DNA of 64,000 nucleotides from Calliphora vicina (taxonomy: Eukaryota > Arthropoda > Insecta > Diptera > Calliphoridae): positions 88,123,895-88,187,894 of the forward strand of contig NC_088783.1 in assembly GCF_958450345.1 (NCBI RefSeq), read 5' to 3'. Shown one piece after another: positions 1 through 11,166 of the stretch; within the stretch, counting starts at the first letter, position 1, and each line of letters opens with the position of its first letter. A program made the position numbers and the translations under genes. Below the pieces are notes generated by a model that was given only the letters and a program-made list of their open reading frames with translations, made no database searches and had not been told where the DNA came from.

Positions 1-610
1 GGTTGACTGCATGACATTCCATTCCATATTGAGAAAAGTATTGGTGAATGTTAAATCGAGTACTGATCCATGACAGTGGGGATCTACAAGTGATGCCTTA
101 AAGGTGATGTTTCCATCGTTGAGAGGATGAAATCCTGAGTCATCAATCAATGCCCTGATAGAATTTCTGCGTGGAGAATTGATAGAGTCGCCAAAAGATT
201 GAGATCTCGCATTGAAGTCACCGCCAAGTATGACATTTTGTTTGGTGTCTAGAAAGATTAGTAGTTTTTTCATCTCAATTTCAAATTGTTTGGCTTTCAC
301 TGATTGTGCTAAAGTGAGGTTTTTTGATGTTTTTTGTTTCGCAAATTATTACTTCCAAGGAAGATGAAAAAGGAACTTGTGTTATAGAAATATGTTTGCT
401 TACCATGATGGCAACACCTCCAAAGCTGTTGTTACTCCTTTTCTTCATCAGTATGCTGTGATTTATGAAACGAGCATTTGAATTATCATCGGCGAAGTTT
501 AAAATCTCACATAGAAGGCATATGTCTATGTTATACTTGTTCATGTAATATTCAAGATCATTTTTGTTTCTGGTAAGGCTTTGAATGTTGTACTGCAGTA
601 GGTTAACCAT
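1..610 (-). pseudogene. I/Jockey-type non-LTR ORF2, endonuclease part
   Basis: This is the start of the second ORF of a non-LTR retrotransposon, the apurinic-type endonuclease that nicks target DNA. The ATG is at 610, directly after ORF1, and the protein opens with NLLQYNIQSL, the usual N-terminal strand of this domain. The first frame stops at 281. The signal continues in another minus frame across 1-280, where GGDFNARSQSFGD (the GDFNA catalytic motif) is readable around 175-250. There is therefore a frameshift near 280-350, and the copy is presumably dead. The reverse transcriptase would lie left of the window. I infer the I/LOA or Jockey group from the ORF1-ORF2 layout; the exact clade is not certain. 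Confidence 0.8.
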
Positions 611-2096
611 TTACATTAAGAAAAATAAGTTTTTGAGGAGATAATGAAGTATATTATTGAAAGTGAAGAGGTGAATTTGAATTTTGAAACTTTCCAAGAT
701 ATTTTGGCCATCGTTGTAGTTGACCTGAGATAAAAGATTTGAGAGTAACGTTAGAAAACTGTTCATAGTTCGCTCAATTTCTGTAACTTTAAAGTATCCC
801 GGATGGTTATAAGCTGTTGTTGAAGGGACAATTGTTGTCGGTTGAAGTTGGGGGAAATTATGTTTGGGTCGAGCAGCAGCAATTTTGCTGTATTTAATTT
901 TGGTAACTCTTCTATTTATTTCATCCTCATAATTTCTCATACATTTCTCAGCCTTCTGGGGGAGGGATGGGAAATTTGTAGAATAGTTCTCCTCAGATAG
1001 AAGTTGGTAGTAGTTTTGGTTGAGGGCATATTTTTGTACCACTTCCTTCCTTGATAGGTTGGAAAGTGCCATAAGTTCCCTTATATCGTTTTCCTTCTTC
1101 CAGGTAGGGCATTTTCGAGAGTCGTGTGAGACATGTTCTCTTGAATTGCAGTTGATGCAGCATTTTTCTTCGCATTCTGGATCACATATGGTTGTGCTAA
1201 GACACTTTTCACACTTTTGGCCCTCACAATTGGATGGACATATTAGGATTTTCCCGCAGTCAAGACATTTCTTTCTAGATCTGCATCTCATGGCAATATG
1301 ACCTAGTCTGCCGCAATTTTTGCACTGACGCAGTGGGGGTACATATAGTTCTACACTGACTATAGTGTTGAAAATTTTCAAACTTCTAGGAAAATCAAGT
1401 GAGCCGAAGCCAACCTTGACAGTACCAGAAGGAATTTGTTCTTCACCATTTCTTCTTTGGAACCTATAGACAGATATTACATCCAGCCCATTGTTATCTT
1501 CGATCTCATCACGAATTTCACTTTCCGAAAAAGATATAGGTACGTTCTTGATAACACAGTATCGTTGAATAAACCTATCCGGTATGAAGGCTTCAAGATC
1601 TAATTCTTTCAGTTTTTCAATCAAAATAAATTTATTTGCTTCCTCTGAGGTGGAGAAAGTAAGTCGGAAAAGATTGAACCCAACTTCCTTAATGACAGCC
1701 TTTGTGAATATGCTATTTTTCCTTAGTTTTTCATGAAGAAACATTTCAATGTTTTTTCTAGAGTTTGCCAGTTTGTAGATTTAATTAGCACGTTGTAAGG
1801 GCCTGAATGTGTTGAGGGGTACCAATTGATCATGGGAATGTTAACCGAAGGTTGATTGTTGTTGTAATTTTGCGGAGCAGGGGTTTGCTCATCATTGCGA
1901 GTAACTGTTTTTTGAGGTTCAGTAGAATATACAGATGAATTTGGCATGTTGTTTGAGTCTGATGTTGATAAATTTGATTCACCACCTTCTCGTAATGGAT
2001 TGCCATTACCATCCTTCAGCACTTTGTTCTTTGAGAGGCTTACCTTTCCTTTGCGTTTAGCATTCCCCGGGGGGCATCATCATCATCACTCGCCAT
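611..2096 (-). pseudogene. non-LTR ORF1 (gag-like, zinc knuckles)
   Basis: This is the nucleic-acid-binding ORF1 protein of the same element. A long frame covers 611-1744 and includes several cysteine knuckles between about residues 140 and 215, starting CKNCGRLGHIAMRC. This is the pattern of I/Jockey ORF1 proteins that coat the RNA. An overlapping frame at 1723-2022 supplies a polar N-terminal part rich in Ser, Asn and Gln. The likely true start is the ATG at 2096 (MASDDDD); it joins the N-terminal frame only with an indel in the C/G run near 2065-2075. Two frame breaks make this copy a pseudogene. ORF2 begins immediately after its stop. Confidence 0.8.
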
Positions 2097-2149
2097 TGCT
2101 CACAATACACATTGGAAATCGCCTAGACGTTTTAACAGAAAATTAACAC

Positions 2150-4430
2150 AGTCTGAAAGCACACACTTTTTATTTTGATCACAAATTGTTCTTCTCCTTT
2201 GTTTAATTTCTTTTTAAATTATTTTATAAAATTAATTTTTACTTGATTCAATTATCCGTTATAATTTTCTTATATATGGAACAACAACAAATTGTTGGAA
2301 TTTTATACACAATAAGTATACTTTTGAGTCCCTTTCTCACTATACACATGTGCAAAAAAATTTTAAACCGTTATAAATCCAAAAAAAAAAAAAATTGTAA
2401 AGAATTTCTTAACACGGACACCGAGAATAAAACTGATCGCAACCAAGGTTGGTATTGTTCTGGTCTTTTTATCTGTTTCATTTGGCATTTTCAAGGCTTG
2501 ACAAGGTAAACATACGACTTTGCTAAATCTGTGTTCACAACCACAAAAGTTGTATCATACAACGTACAACATACAACTACGTTGTGAATTGGACATATGT
2601 TGTTATTGGAATGTTGTACTTGTTGTAATATCAACGCCACCTGTACAGTAAATTCGCCTTGGGTTATTTGTTATTTATATATGTATGTATATGTATATTA
2701 GGGTGTTCCTTATTTTTTGATATCGTTTTTTTTAATATAAAAATAATTTTAAAATAAAATTAAATATAAAAAATGTTGTGATTTTTGAGAAATTTTTTTG
2801 GCCATATTTTGGCGAATGAGTCGAATTTTCTTACTGTTATGATTTTTAAATAAACGCTATTTAGGATATTATAGTCCAGATAATTCTAAATATAGTCTGA
2901 AAGTTTTACTAAAATCGGAAAACGTTGACCCTTAAATCGTGAAGGTTAAAGGTCAATTTGTTCAATTTGGAATTTCTCATGGAAAGATACCGAAATGTTA
3001 TATATTTTTGGGCAGATTATTATTTACAATAACAGCCCAAAAATTAAAATTAACCCTTAATAGCAATGGGGTTAAAATGAATAGACAATATGAATGGCGC
3101 TAATTTTAATGTTTTTCAGAATTATATAAACTGAATCATTCAAGTTATTTTTTAAGTTTAATAAATCAAAAGTACACTAAAGGGTTAAAGTCGATTTTAT
3201 TCTTCAAAAATCCTCAATAAAATTACGTTATTAAAACAAAAATAATTAATAAAAACAATATTGTGCCTTTTAAAAAATGTATGGTCAAAATTGTGAACAT
3301 TTTTCAAAATGGCTTAGTAATACTATTTTCTAAAACACAATATTTCGTTAGCTTAGTACGCAAACGTAACAAGTCCACTTTTGATTGAAATTATGATTTT
3401 GATGCAGAAAGATAGTAAAACATAAGATACATATTATGCAATAAAAAAAATTTCCTTATTTTGTTTCTAACAGATGATTTTTCAGTGATACGCAAAAGTG
3501 CTAAGTCCACAAAAAAAAATAATAATAAGAAAACGTGCTAAGTCCAGCTAAAAACATTGAATGTGCTATTTAAATCTACTTTTTCAATACTATTTGCTAT
3601 AATACTTTTCGATGTAATCACTGTAGTGTGGTTACACAATTCACTGTAAAATAAAAAAAAAAATTTTGAAGAAATAATAATAAAAAACTAATGTCACTTA
3701 TTTGGATTACTCGTTTTTTAAAAAAATTTAATAAAGTTCAATTTTATAAAAGTATTCGACCTGGACATGGTAAAGGCAACGCAAAAGTTACCGATATACA
3801 TGGTATTAAATACAATCATAAAAGTGAAATTTATTTTAAACTTCGATTTTTATTTACCATTTTTTATTTTTTAAAAACCACTCTACCAAAAGATTATCAT
3901 AAATTTTATGACGATTTACCACACGAATAATTTATTTTTTATGTTTAATATTACAAAAATATAAGATTTTGAGTTATTTTCCTTTACAGCAATGAAACAA
4001 GACTGTTTTTTGTTATGTATTTAAATAATATAAAATAATAAAACCAATTTGTAAAATAATAAAACGAGAAATTAAAATTTATTATAAGAAAATGTGCTAA
4101 GTTCATCCAAAAAACACAAAATCATAAAAATCAAAAGAGCTAAGTCCCTAAAAATGGCTTCAGTTCACATTTTTATTCCCTATTATGTTGTTAATAAATC
4201 CTCAAGTGATGATCAAAAAATTCTAAAATTTGTTTAACAATATTTTTAAAAAATTGAAAATGTAAATAGAAAAAAAATATTTTTTTTTGGTCATACCTGC
4301 GAATAGGTTAACGGTATCCTAAGAAGACAGAAACTCATATACAAGTAAATATGGATATATTTTAAGTAAAAATAAGTTTTTGTTTTAATATTTCTCAAAA
4401 TATGTTAATTTTGTTCCTACATTTCTTGTT
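2150..4430. other. AT-rich stretch without a recognised gene
   Basis: I see no supported gene here. The short plus-strand frames at 2243-2509 and 3691-3930 resemble nothing I know, and their base use is the same as the surrounding DNA. The phrase GTGCTAAGTCC or close variants recurs near 3497, 3534, 4090 and 4138, so part of this stretch may be an old dispersed repeat. Confidence 0.5.
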
Positions 4431-4433
4431 CTA

Positions 4434-5731
4434 AGGAGTGAGATCGAAAAATTCTTAACACACGTTTTTCATTACATTTTTTAACCCAAGTATTATTTGA
4501 ATTTTTTTTTGATCAAGTTACCTTTGAAAAACATGTCAGTTATTATGTGTAATGTCAATTATATTAATTTTTTTGTTAATCTGATTAAAATGAGTGACCA
4601 GAAAAAAGTGCGTACTGAAATTATTAAATATTTTCAACAAAACCCAACTTGGTCTTACAAAAAGTTGGCCAAGCATACAAAGGTCTGCCGTCAAACTGTT
4701 TCCAATGTTATTAAACAGTACCGGGAGAACTTGTCAGTTGATAGAAAACCTGGTTCAGGTAGAAGGAATGGTCCACATGATGTTTCTAAAGCCAAAAAAA
4801 TAGAACGCATTTTCAAAAGAGCTCCCAGCACATCCGGTAGGAAAGCAGCCCGGTTAGCTCAGTGCTCGGACTATTTGGTACGAAAAGTTAAAGCTAATGC
4901 AGGTTTAAAAACATACAAGGCTCAAAAAGTTCCTGACAGGAACGCTACTAAAAATTTAGAGGCCAAAAACAGAGCACGGAAATTGAAGTCAAGTTTTATA
5001 AAAAAATATTCTTGCTGCATAATGGATGACGAAACGTATGTTCTGGCAGATTTTTCGCAACTTCCAGGTCAAAAATTTTATGTTGCTGATGCTCGAGGGA
5101 ATGTTGAAGAAAAGTTTAGGACCCAAAAGCAGACAAAATTTCCCAGAAAGTTCTTGGTATGGCAAGCAATATGCAGTTGCGGCAAAAGAAGCCACTCATT
5201 TGTTACAACGGGCTCTATAAATACCGAAATTTACATCAAGGAATGTTTACAAAAAAGGCTGCTTCCATTCATAAGACTTCATAATGTGTCCACTTATTTT
5301 TGGCCTGACTTGGCATCCTGTCACTATGGCAAACAAGCCCTTGAGTGGTACAAGAACAATAATGTGGTATTTGTACCAAGAGAGGCAAATCCTCCAAACT
5401 GCCCGGAGCTAAGGCCAGTGGAGAGATATTGGGCTCTTGTTAAAAGAGAATTGAAGAGTACAAAAAAGGTGTCCAAAAGTGTGGTAGATTTTAAACGGAG
5501 ATGGACTACATGTTCGAGCAAAGTGACAGAAAGCACTATAAAAACGTTAATGGAAGGGTTTCCGAAAAAGGTTCAAAATTTCATCACTAGTGATTAAAAC
5601 TATAAAAATAATTTTTTTTGTAAATTGTAATAATAATTTCAATCAAATAAAAAAAAAATTAAAGCTGTAAGTTTAGTGGTTTCTTTTTTATAAACATATA
5701 TGTATGTTAAGAATTTTTCGATCTCACTCCT
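4434..5731 (+). mobile_element. intact mariner-type DD37E transposon
   Basis: This is a complete Tc1/mariner-superfamily element of about 1.3 kb. A perfect inverted repeat spans 4431-4460 and 5705-5734 (the outermost C/G pair may be chance), with the target TA at 4432-4433 and 5732-5733. Element ends read AGGAGTGAGATCG. It carries one uninterrupted transposase frame at 4590-5597. Perfect TIRs with an open frame suggest a recent insertion. The right TA belongs to a TAGTG sequence that also flanks the neighbouring element 5737-8429, so this copy appears to have landed in that element's target duplication. Confidence 0.92.
4590..5597 (+). CDS. DD37E mariner-type transposase
   Basis: The 335-residue transposase would cut and paste the surrounding element at TA sites. 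The N-terminus has a helix-turn-helix (about residues 5-45: IIKYFQQNPTWSYKKLAK) and a basic linker. Catalytic motifs are MDDETY (first Asp), FWPDLASCHYG (second Asp) and RPVERYW (Glu). Counting gives 37 residues between the second Asp and the Glu, and NPPNCPELRPVE matches the DD37E family known from mosquitoes and other insects. The frame stays open further upstream, with an ATG at 4533, but I chose 4590 because the family motif starts there. No stop or frameshift is visible, so the protein may be active. Confidence 0.9.
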   Translation: MSDQKKVRTEIIKYFQQNPTWSYKKLAKHTKVCRQTVSNVIKQYRENLSVDRKPGSGRRNGPHDVSKAKKIERIFKRAPSTSGRKAARLAQCSDYLVRKVKANAGLKTYKAQKVPDRNATKNLEAKNRARKLKSSFIKKYSCCIMDDETYVLADFSQLPGQKFYVADARGNVEEKFRTQKQTKFPRKFLVWQAICSCGKRSHSFVTTGSINTEIYIKECLQKRLLPFIRLHNVSTYFWPDLASCHYGKQALEWYKNNNVVFVPREANPPNCPELRPVERYWALVKRELKSTKKVSKSVVDFKRRWTTCSSKVTESTIKTLMEGFPKKVQNFITSD

Positions 5732-6262
5732 TAGTGCACTAGTTCAAAGTATCACTTTTTCCGTGCGAAATTCAAATTTCGAAGTTGTTATTATTCATTA
5801 TTTTTTGTTGTCAACCTGTTAAAACAACTCCAATGCAAACAAATTCGCAATAGGTTTTTGTAAAATACAAAATACTGCTTGACAGCACGCCTTCAAAGTC
5901 AAAGTTTCAATACATTTTTAAAAATTTGTGAATAGTATCAATATTATATTGTAAATTTTAACCGTTAATTGTGGAAAGTGTGTGAATAATTTAAATAATG
6001 TTTAAAATGGAGAACAACGAGACGTGTAAGTACTTAATTTGTCTTTCCTAAATATTTGGAAACTTTTTCCATTTATATTAAAAATTACAATAAATATATT
6101 GAAATGTCGTGAATTCATTTCACTTTATTTCATACTGCGCATTTTTGCGCTTTCTGAGTAATTAAATTTTTTCTAGGTTACTGTGCTATAAAAACTGAAT
6201 TTTTTTGAAATTTGGCTAAAAGAACGCCCAAAAGACACAAAGTATGATGCTATTATTAAATA

Positions 6263-7917
6263 CACATCTGCTCAAAATAATAGATACACCTAATTGGAAA
6301 AAATTTAAATGGCGGTAACATTGAAAATTTCCTCGCAAGCGTTAAGAATACATCATATTATTAAAATTTCTATCTGGCAATGTCATGTCAGTCAAAAATC
6401 TGGCAACTATTTGCTTTCATGTTGATTTTTAAAAACGAATTTATTTGAATTACAAAAAATTATTTGCTCATAAAAATAGATACACATCAGTAATTTGTAA
6501 TTTGTTTATATACAATTTTTTTTTTGTGCAATTTTTGTTCCTATTTACGTGAAACAGTAAGTATAATTTAAATTTTAGCAACAATTTTATAAAAAATAGG
6601 ACTCTTTTGAAGAAAATGGGACGAAATCATCATTGTACCGAAGATGAGAAAAAAAATTTTCAAACGATGAGAAATCAAGGAAAATCATTACGGGAAATAG
6701 CAAAGAGCATAGGAAGATCTTTACATTTTGTCCAAAATGCTTTATCTAAAAAACAAAAAAGAGAAACTCGCGGTAGACCAAAGAAAACCAGTCCAGAAAC
6801 AGATAGGCGGATCGTCCTTATGGTTAAAAAAGACCCTTTCATATCATCGAAAGCTATTTCTGCGGAGCTATGTAACGAAATCAGTCCACAAACAGTTCGT
6901 CGTCGTCTTTTACAAGCTAAATTGCCGGGAAGAATTGCCAGAAAAGTGCCACTAATGCGCCAAAAAAATATCAAGACAAGATTAGAATTTGCTAAAGAGC
7001 ACTTACAATGGTCCGGGTGTGAAGGCGAAAAAAAATGGAGAAATATTTTATGGAGCGACGAAACAAAAATAAATTTGTTTGGAAACGACTGCCAAAGAAA
7101 TGTACGCCGACCAAAAGGAAAAGAATTCCACGTTAAATTTACAAAAATGACGGTAAAACATGGCGGGGGAAACATAATGGTTTGGGGTTGCTTTTCATGG
7201 AATGGTGTTGGTCCGATATTCCGAATAGAAGATACCATGAATGCTAGTGGGTATAGAGACATATTGGAAAACGTAATGCTTCCATATGCATCGGAAAATA
7301 TGCCATTAATATGGACATTCCAGCAGGACAATGACCCAAAACATAGTTCAAGATTAGTTAAAAACTGGTTCTTGGAGAATAACGTACCTGTTTTAAGCTG
7401 GCCCAGCCAATCCCCTGATTTAAACCCAATAGAAAACTTGTGGAGTGAATTAAAGATAAGGCTTTCGAAGGAAGTTTTCAAAAATAAAGACGATTTATGG
7501 GAGAAAACGCAAAAAATATGGTACGAGATTCCATTGGAGAAGTGTCAGAACTTGATATCCAGTATGCCCAGAAGAGTGGAGAAAGTTTTACAAAACAAAG
7601 GTGGATATACTGGATACTAGCTTTACTTTAATAATAAACTAATTTTTTTAAGATAAAATTTATTAGCTTTTGTTTAATAAGAATTTTTAAAAATGTATCT
7701 ATTATTATGAGCACCAAATTTTTCGAAATTTAAGAAATTTAATTTACTTTATAATATTTATTATTAATTATGAAATATTTTGTTTTTGTTTTTTACTCTC
7801 CTTTTAACTATAAATAAAAATCGACTGAATTTTTTTTTATAATTTTACAATATACCATTATTTTTTTTCGTTTTTAAAAAATAAATTTTGGTGTATCTAT
7901 TATTTTGAGCAGATGTG
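6263..7917 (+). mobile_element. Tc1-like DD34E transposon with IR/DR ends
   Basis: This is a complete Tc1-type element of 1655 bp. The 28-bp outer repeats are perfect (CACATCTGCTCAAAATAATA at the left), flanked by TA at 6261-6262 and 7918-7919. Inner copies of the same repeat lie near 6465-6490 and 7690-7713, giving the double inverted/direct repeat layout known from Sleeping Beauty-type Tc1 elements, where both repeats bind transposase. It encodes one open transposase and is inserted inside the reading frame of the 5737-8429 element. It looks young and possibly mobile. Confidence 0.93.
6616..7620 (+). CDS. Tc1-type DD34E transposase
   Basis: The 334-residue transposase acts on the ends of the surrounding element. 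It has an N-terminal paired-like helix-turn-helix (MRNQGKSLREIAKSIGRS), a GRPKK hinge of AT-hook type and a second HTH (residues about 60-100). The DDE core has WSDETKINLFG (Asp), FQQDNDPKHSS (Asp) and SPDLNPIENLW (Glu), with 34 residues between the second Asp and the Glu. The glycine-rich box KHGGGNIMVWGCFSW is present. Length and all motifs are normal for Tc1 and no defect is visible. The first ATG in the frame is 6616, a few codons after an upstream TTG. Confidence 0.93.
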   Translation: MGRNHHCTEDEKKNFQTMRNQGKSLREIAKSIGRSLHFVQNALSKKQKRETRGRPKKTSPETDRRIVLMVKKDPFISSKAISAELCNEISPQTVRRRLLQAKLPGRIARKVPLMRQKNIKTRLEFAKEHLQWSGCEGEKKWRNILWSDETKINLFGNDCQRNVRRPKGKEFHVKFTKMTVKHGGGNIMVWGCFSWNGVGPIFRIEDTMNASGYRDILENVMLPYASENMPLIWTFQQDNDPKHSSRLVKNWFLENNVPVLSWPSQSPDLNPIENLWSELKIRLSKEVFKNKDDLWEKTQKIWYEIPLEKCQNLISSMPRRVEKVLQNKGGYTGY

Positions 7918-8134
7918 TATATTGTGAAGAAAATTTGTGCTCCTGTTATTCCTAAGGGCTGTAAGAAATTATTGGATGAAAAATCCGCCATTTTGTCTAC
8001 AATTACTTAAAAGAAAAATGTAAAAAATGTAGAAGAAAAGAAGATTATTTTCGAAATGAAAACAATATATGGCTTAATAGTGATATATGCTTTCAGATTT
8101 GTATCTTTGGTTACCAATGACATCCACAGTACAC

Positions 8135-8215
8135 AAGGTATATTCAAATCTAACTAAGGACTAAGGATTTAGAAATTACAGATTTATTTCCCTCTTTTTC
8201 TTCTATACCACTGTG
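8135..8215. repeat. CCACTGTG-ended repeat fragment, copy 1
   Basis: The sequence TTACAGATTTATTTCCCTC followed by a T-rich stretch and CCACTGTG (8208-8215) recurs at 29486-29512 and 57964-58016, and in reverse at 45618-45700. It is one end of a dispersed repeat that ends in CACAGTG on the other strand. It lies inside the 5737-8429 element. Confidence 0.5.
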
Positions 8216-8599
8216 CGAATTACTGGTTCAACTAATTTGACTGAAAACTAATACGAAATTTATTTTATTTTGCTCCTGATGGGTTAATGGTCGACAAAGG
8301 GTTAATTTTTTCTTAAATTTGTTGAAAATATAAGTATTTCTACCTATGGTCCAATTTTGGTATCAAACAGTAGAATACATTAATAGTTATTAATTTCGCA
8401 CGGAAAAAGTGATACTTTGAACTATAGTGTAGTGGCCTGAGACACGTTAATGGCCTTTCGATTTTTTAATAACTTTAACATTTTTTAACCAATTTTAGTG
8501 TTTTATATCTTATTAGAACGACAATTATGTTCACATTTCGATTCTTTTAAATTAAATTGCAAAAGTAATTATTTAATGGCAAAATTTTTACAAAAACTA

Positions 8600-8701
8600 A
8601 AAAAAATGCAAAAAATTAAAAACTCCCGGGCTTCGGTATTCAGGAAATCCCGAAAACCCCGGAATTTTCGGGAACGGGATTCCCCGTTTGGCATCTCTAA
8701 T
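8600..8701 (+). repeat. hAT terminal fragment
   Basis: This fragment has GGGATTTCGGG-type subterminal repeats and the end CCCCGTTTGGCATCTCTA. It is nearly identical to the right end of the hAT copy at 38533-40459. No partner end is visible nearby, so this is a truncated copy. Confidence 0.65.
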
Positions 8702-8861
8702 TCGAATTCAAGAGCTTTCGATGTTAATGTCAGCAGCTTAAAAATGTTGAAATGGTTTTGGTAAACATGTACAATAGGGTGGATTGATTTAGCAATCGAT
8801 ATTGTGCCATCGATTATTCCATAGCTTTTGTCATGAGGGAAAAAATTTCCACTACAACATA

Positions 8862-9054
8862 TCAAAAATATTATTTTCGAGGCGCCCAAATTTCAATTGT
8901 TTTGACTTTTTCTCAACTTTTATTTTTAAGGTTTTTTAGTAGGTAACACAAAAATCTAGCTACCTACTAAAAAAACCTTGAACAAAAATTGAGAAAAATA
9001 AAAATAATTTATTTTTGTTTCTGAAATTTAGTCGCCTCGAAAATTATTTTTTAT
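8862..9054. repeat. imperfect palindrome
   Basis: The arms ATTTTCGAGGCGCCCAAATTTCA (left, from about 8871) and its complement near 9022-9045 enclose a tighter inverted repeat (8912-8945 against 8961-8993, built on GGTTTTTTAGTAGGTA). This is probably a small foldback MITE. I saw no coding capacity. Confidence 0.55.
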
Positions 9055-9250
9055 ACCATTTATATACCATGAGTGGTATATATAAGTTTGTCATTCCGTT
9101 TGTAATTTCTACATTTTTCATTTGCGACCCCACAAAGTATATATATTCTGGATCGTTATCGAAGTCGATATAGCCATGTCCATCAGTCCGTCTATCCGTC
9201 TGTCCGTTTGTATGCTGAAATCAACATTCCGTAGCCCCCAAATAACTTAC
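9055..9250 (-). repeat. AAGTAAGAG repeat family, fragment
   Basis: This is the reverse complement of the 3' part of the dispersed repeat seen complete at 39160-39955. It shares the phrase for AAACGGAATGACAAACTTATATA and a short run related to the GACA/CAGA array (GTCCGTCTATCCGTCTGTCC on the plus strand). Noncoding. Confidence 0.6.
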
Positions 9251-9470
9251 ATACATACATACATGATTCATTAATCAATATATAGGGAAGTCTTCCGGCT
9301 CGGTTGCTATATAAAAACAAGTAAGAGTGCTATATTCGGCTATGCCGAATCTTATATACCCTTCACCTTTGTTGTGGATGCATTATTATTTTTTATAATA
9401 AGTATATAGGTATGTATGTACATTGCCCACTTTCAGCGTACAGCATCCTAAATTTATCAAGAACACAAAA

Positions 9471-9870
9471 AACAACAACAACGCCAAACGAAACAGAACA
9501 CCAAAAGAAAAAACAAAAAAACAAAACACAAAAGAAAAACAAAATACGCAAAGCATGCACATTCAAACATACGATTTGTTGATTTTTTGTCAAAAAAAAA
9601 CCAACACACAACCAAACAAAAGTTTAGTTGTATAAAAAACAACAACAACGCCAAAAGAAACAAAACACAAAAAAAAACAAAATACGCAAAGCTTGCACAT
9701 CCAAACATACGTTTTGTTGTTTTTTTGTCAAAAAAACCAACACACAACCAAACAAACGTTTAGTTGTATAAAAAACAACAACAACGCCAAAAGAAACAAA
9801 ACACAAAAAAAACAAAATACGCATAGCTTGCACATCCAACCATACGTTTTGTTGTTTTTTTGTCAAAGCA
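9471..9870. repeat. three tandem copies, ~130-165 bp unit
   Basis: Units start at AACAACAACAACGCCAAA near 9471, 9637 and 9772. They contain the shared words TACGCAAAGC, GCACATCCAAACATACG and TTTTTGTCAAAAAAACCAAC. The third copy is partial. They lie inside the dispersed repeat, before the CAGA array. Confidence 0.75.
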
Positions 9871-10051
9871 TGCAATACATTGTGTTTTTTGATGAAATTT
9901 TCAGAGGTTGTCTCGGATTTTGGCTCATATCTCCGTTATTTATGGACGGATTTTGCTGATTTTAAATAGCAAAATTCTCGAAAGTATGTCTGACAGAATT
10001 GTTGAAGATTTGGATCCCGGAGATATCTTTGGCCTTCAGAAAATTGATTTC

Positions 10052-11019
<968 letters not shown>

Positions 11020-11166
11020 TGGCTTACGAAGCTGAAGGGTATAACAATATGGATATCTTATGAAACATATTTCAAAAATATATAAAAAAATTATTTTAAA
11101 GTACCTATAATTTGGTGAAGGGTATATAAGATTTGGCACAGCCGAATATAGCTCTCTTACTTGTTT

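Larger units (their letters stand above)
6207..8010 (+). pseudogene. unknown element frame split by Tc1
   Basis: A plus-strand frame runs 6207-6262 (EIWLKERPKDTKYDAIIKY). Once the Tc1 insert and one TA copy are discounted, it continues in frame at 7920-8010 with CAPVIPKGCKKLLDEKSA and stops at TAA 8008-8010, for 48 codons plus stop. I do not recognise the family. It may be an exon or N-terminal remnant of the transposase of the 5737-8429 element. A cysteine pair just downstream (EKCKKCRRK, around 8020) may belong to the same protein in another frame. Role unknown. Confidence 0.45.
5737..8429. mobile_element. unassigned TIR transposon, host of a Tc1 insertion
   Basis: Inverted ends CACTAGTTCAAAGTATCAC (5737 on) and, on the opposite strand, CACTATAGTTCAAAGTATC (from 8429) continue for about 36 bp with a 2-bp indel. 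A 5-bp duplication TAGTG flanks them (5732-5736 and 8430-8434). Without the 1.65-kb Tc1 insert the element is about 1 kb. It has a possible first exon ATG at 5998 (MFKMENNET, then GTAAGT) and a reading frame at 6207-6262 that resumes at 7920-8010. CACTA-like ends with a 5-bp duplication do not settle the superfamily; a CMC/Chapaev or Transib relation is only a suggestion. Confidence 0.7.

Noticed and set aside
1020..1301. Plus-strand frame across the zinc-knuckle region
   Set aside because: Antisense shadow of the ORF1 protein.
6675..7481. 268-residue minus-strand frame
   Set aside because: It is antisense to the Tc1 transposase and has no motif of its own.
9396..9870. CRISPR-like repeat-spacer order
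   Set aside because: Only three long units with low-complexity text, no uniform spacers; a plain tandem duplication in a fly repeat.
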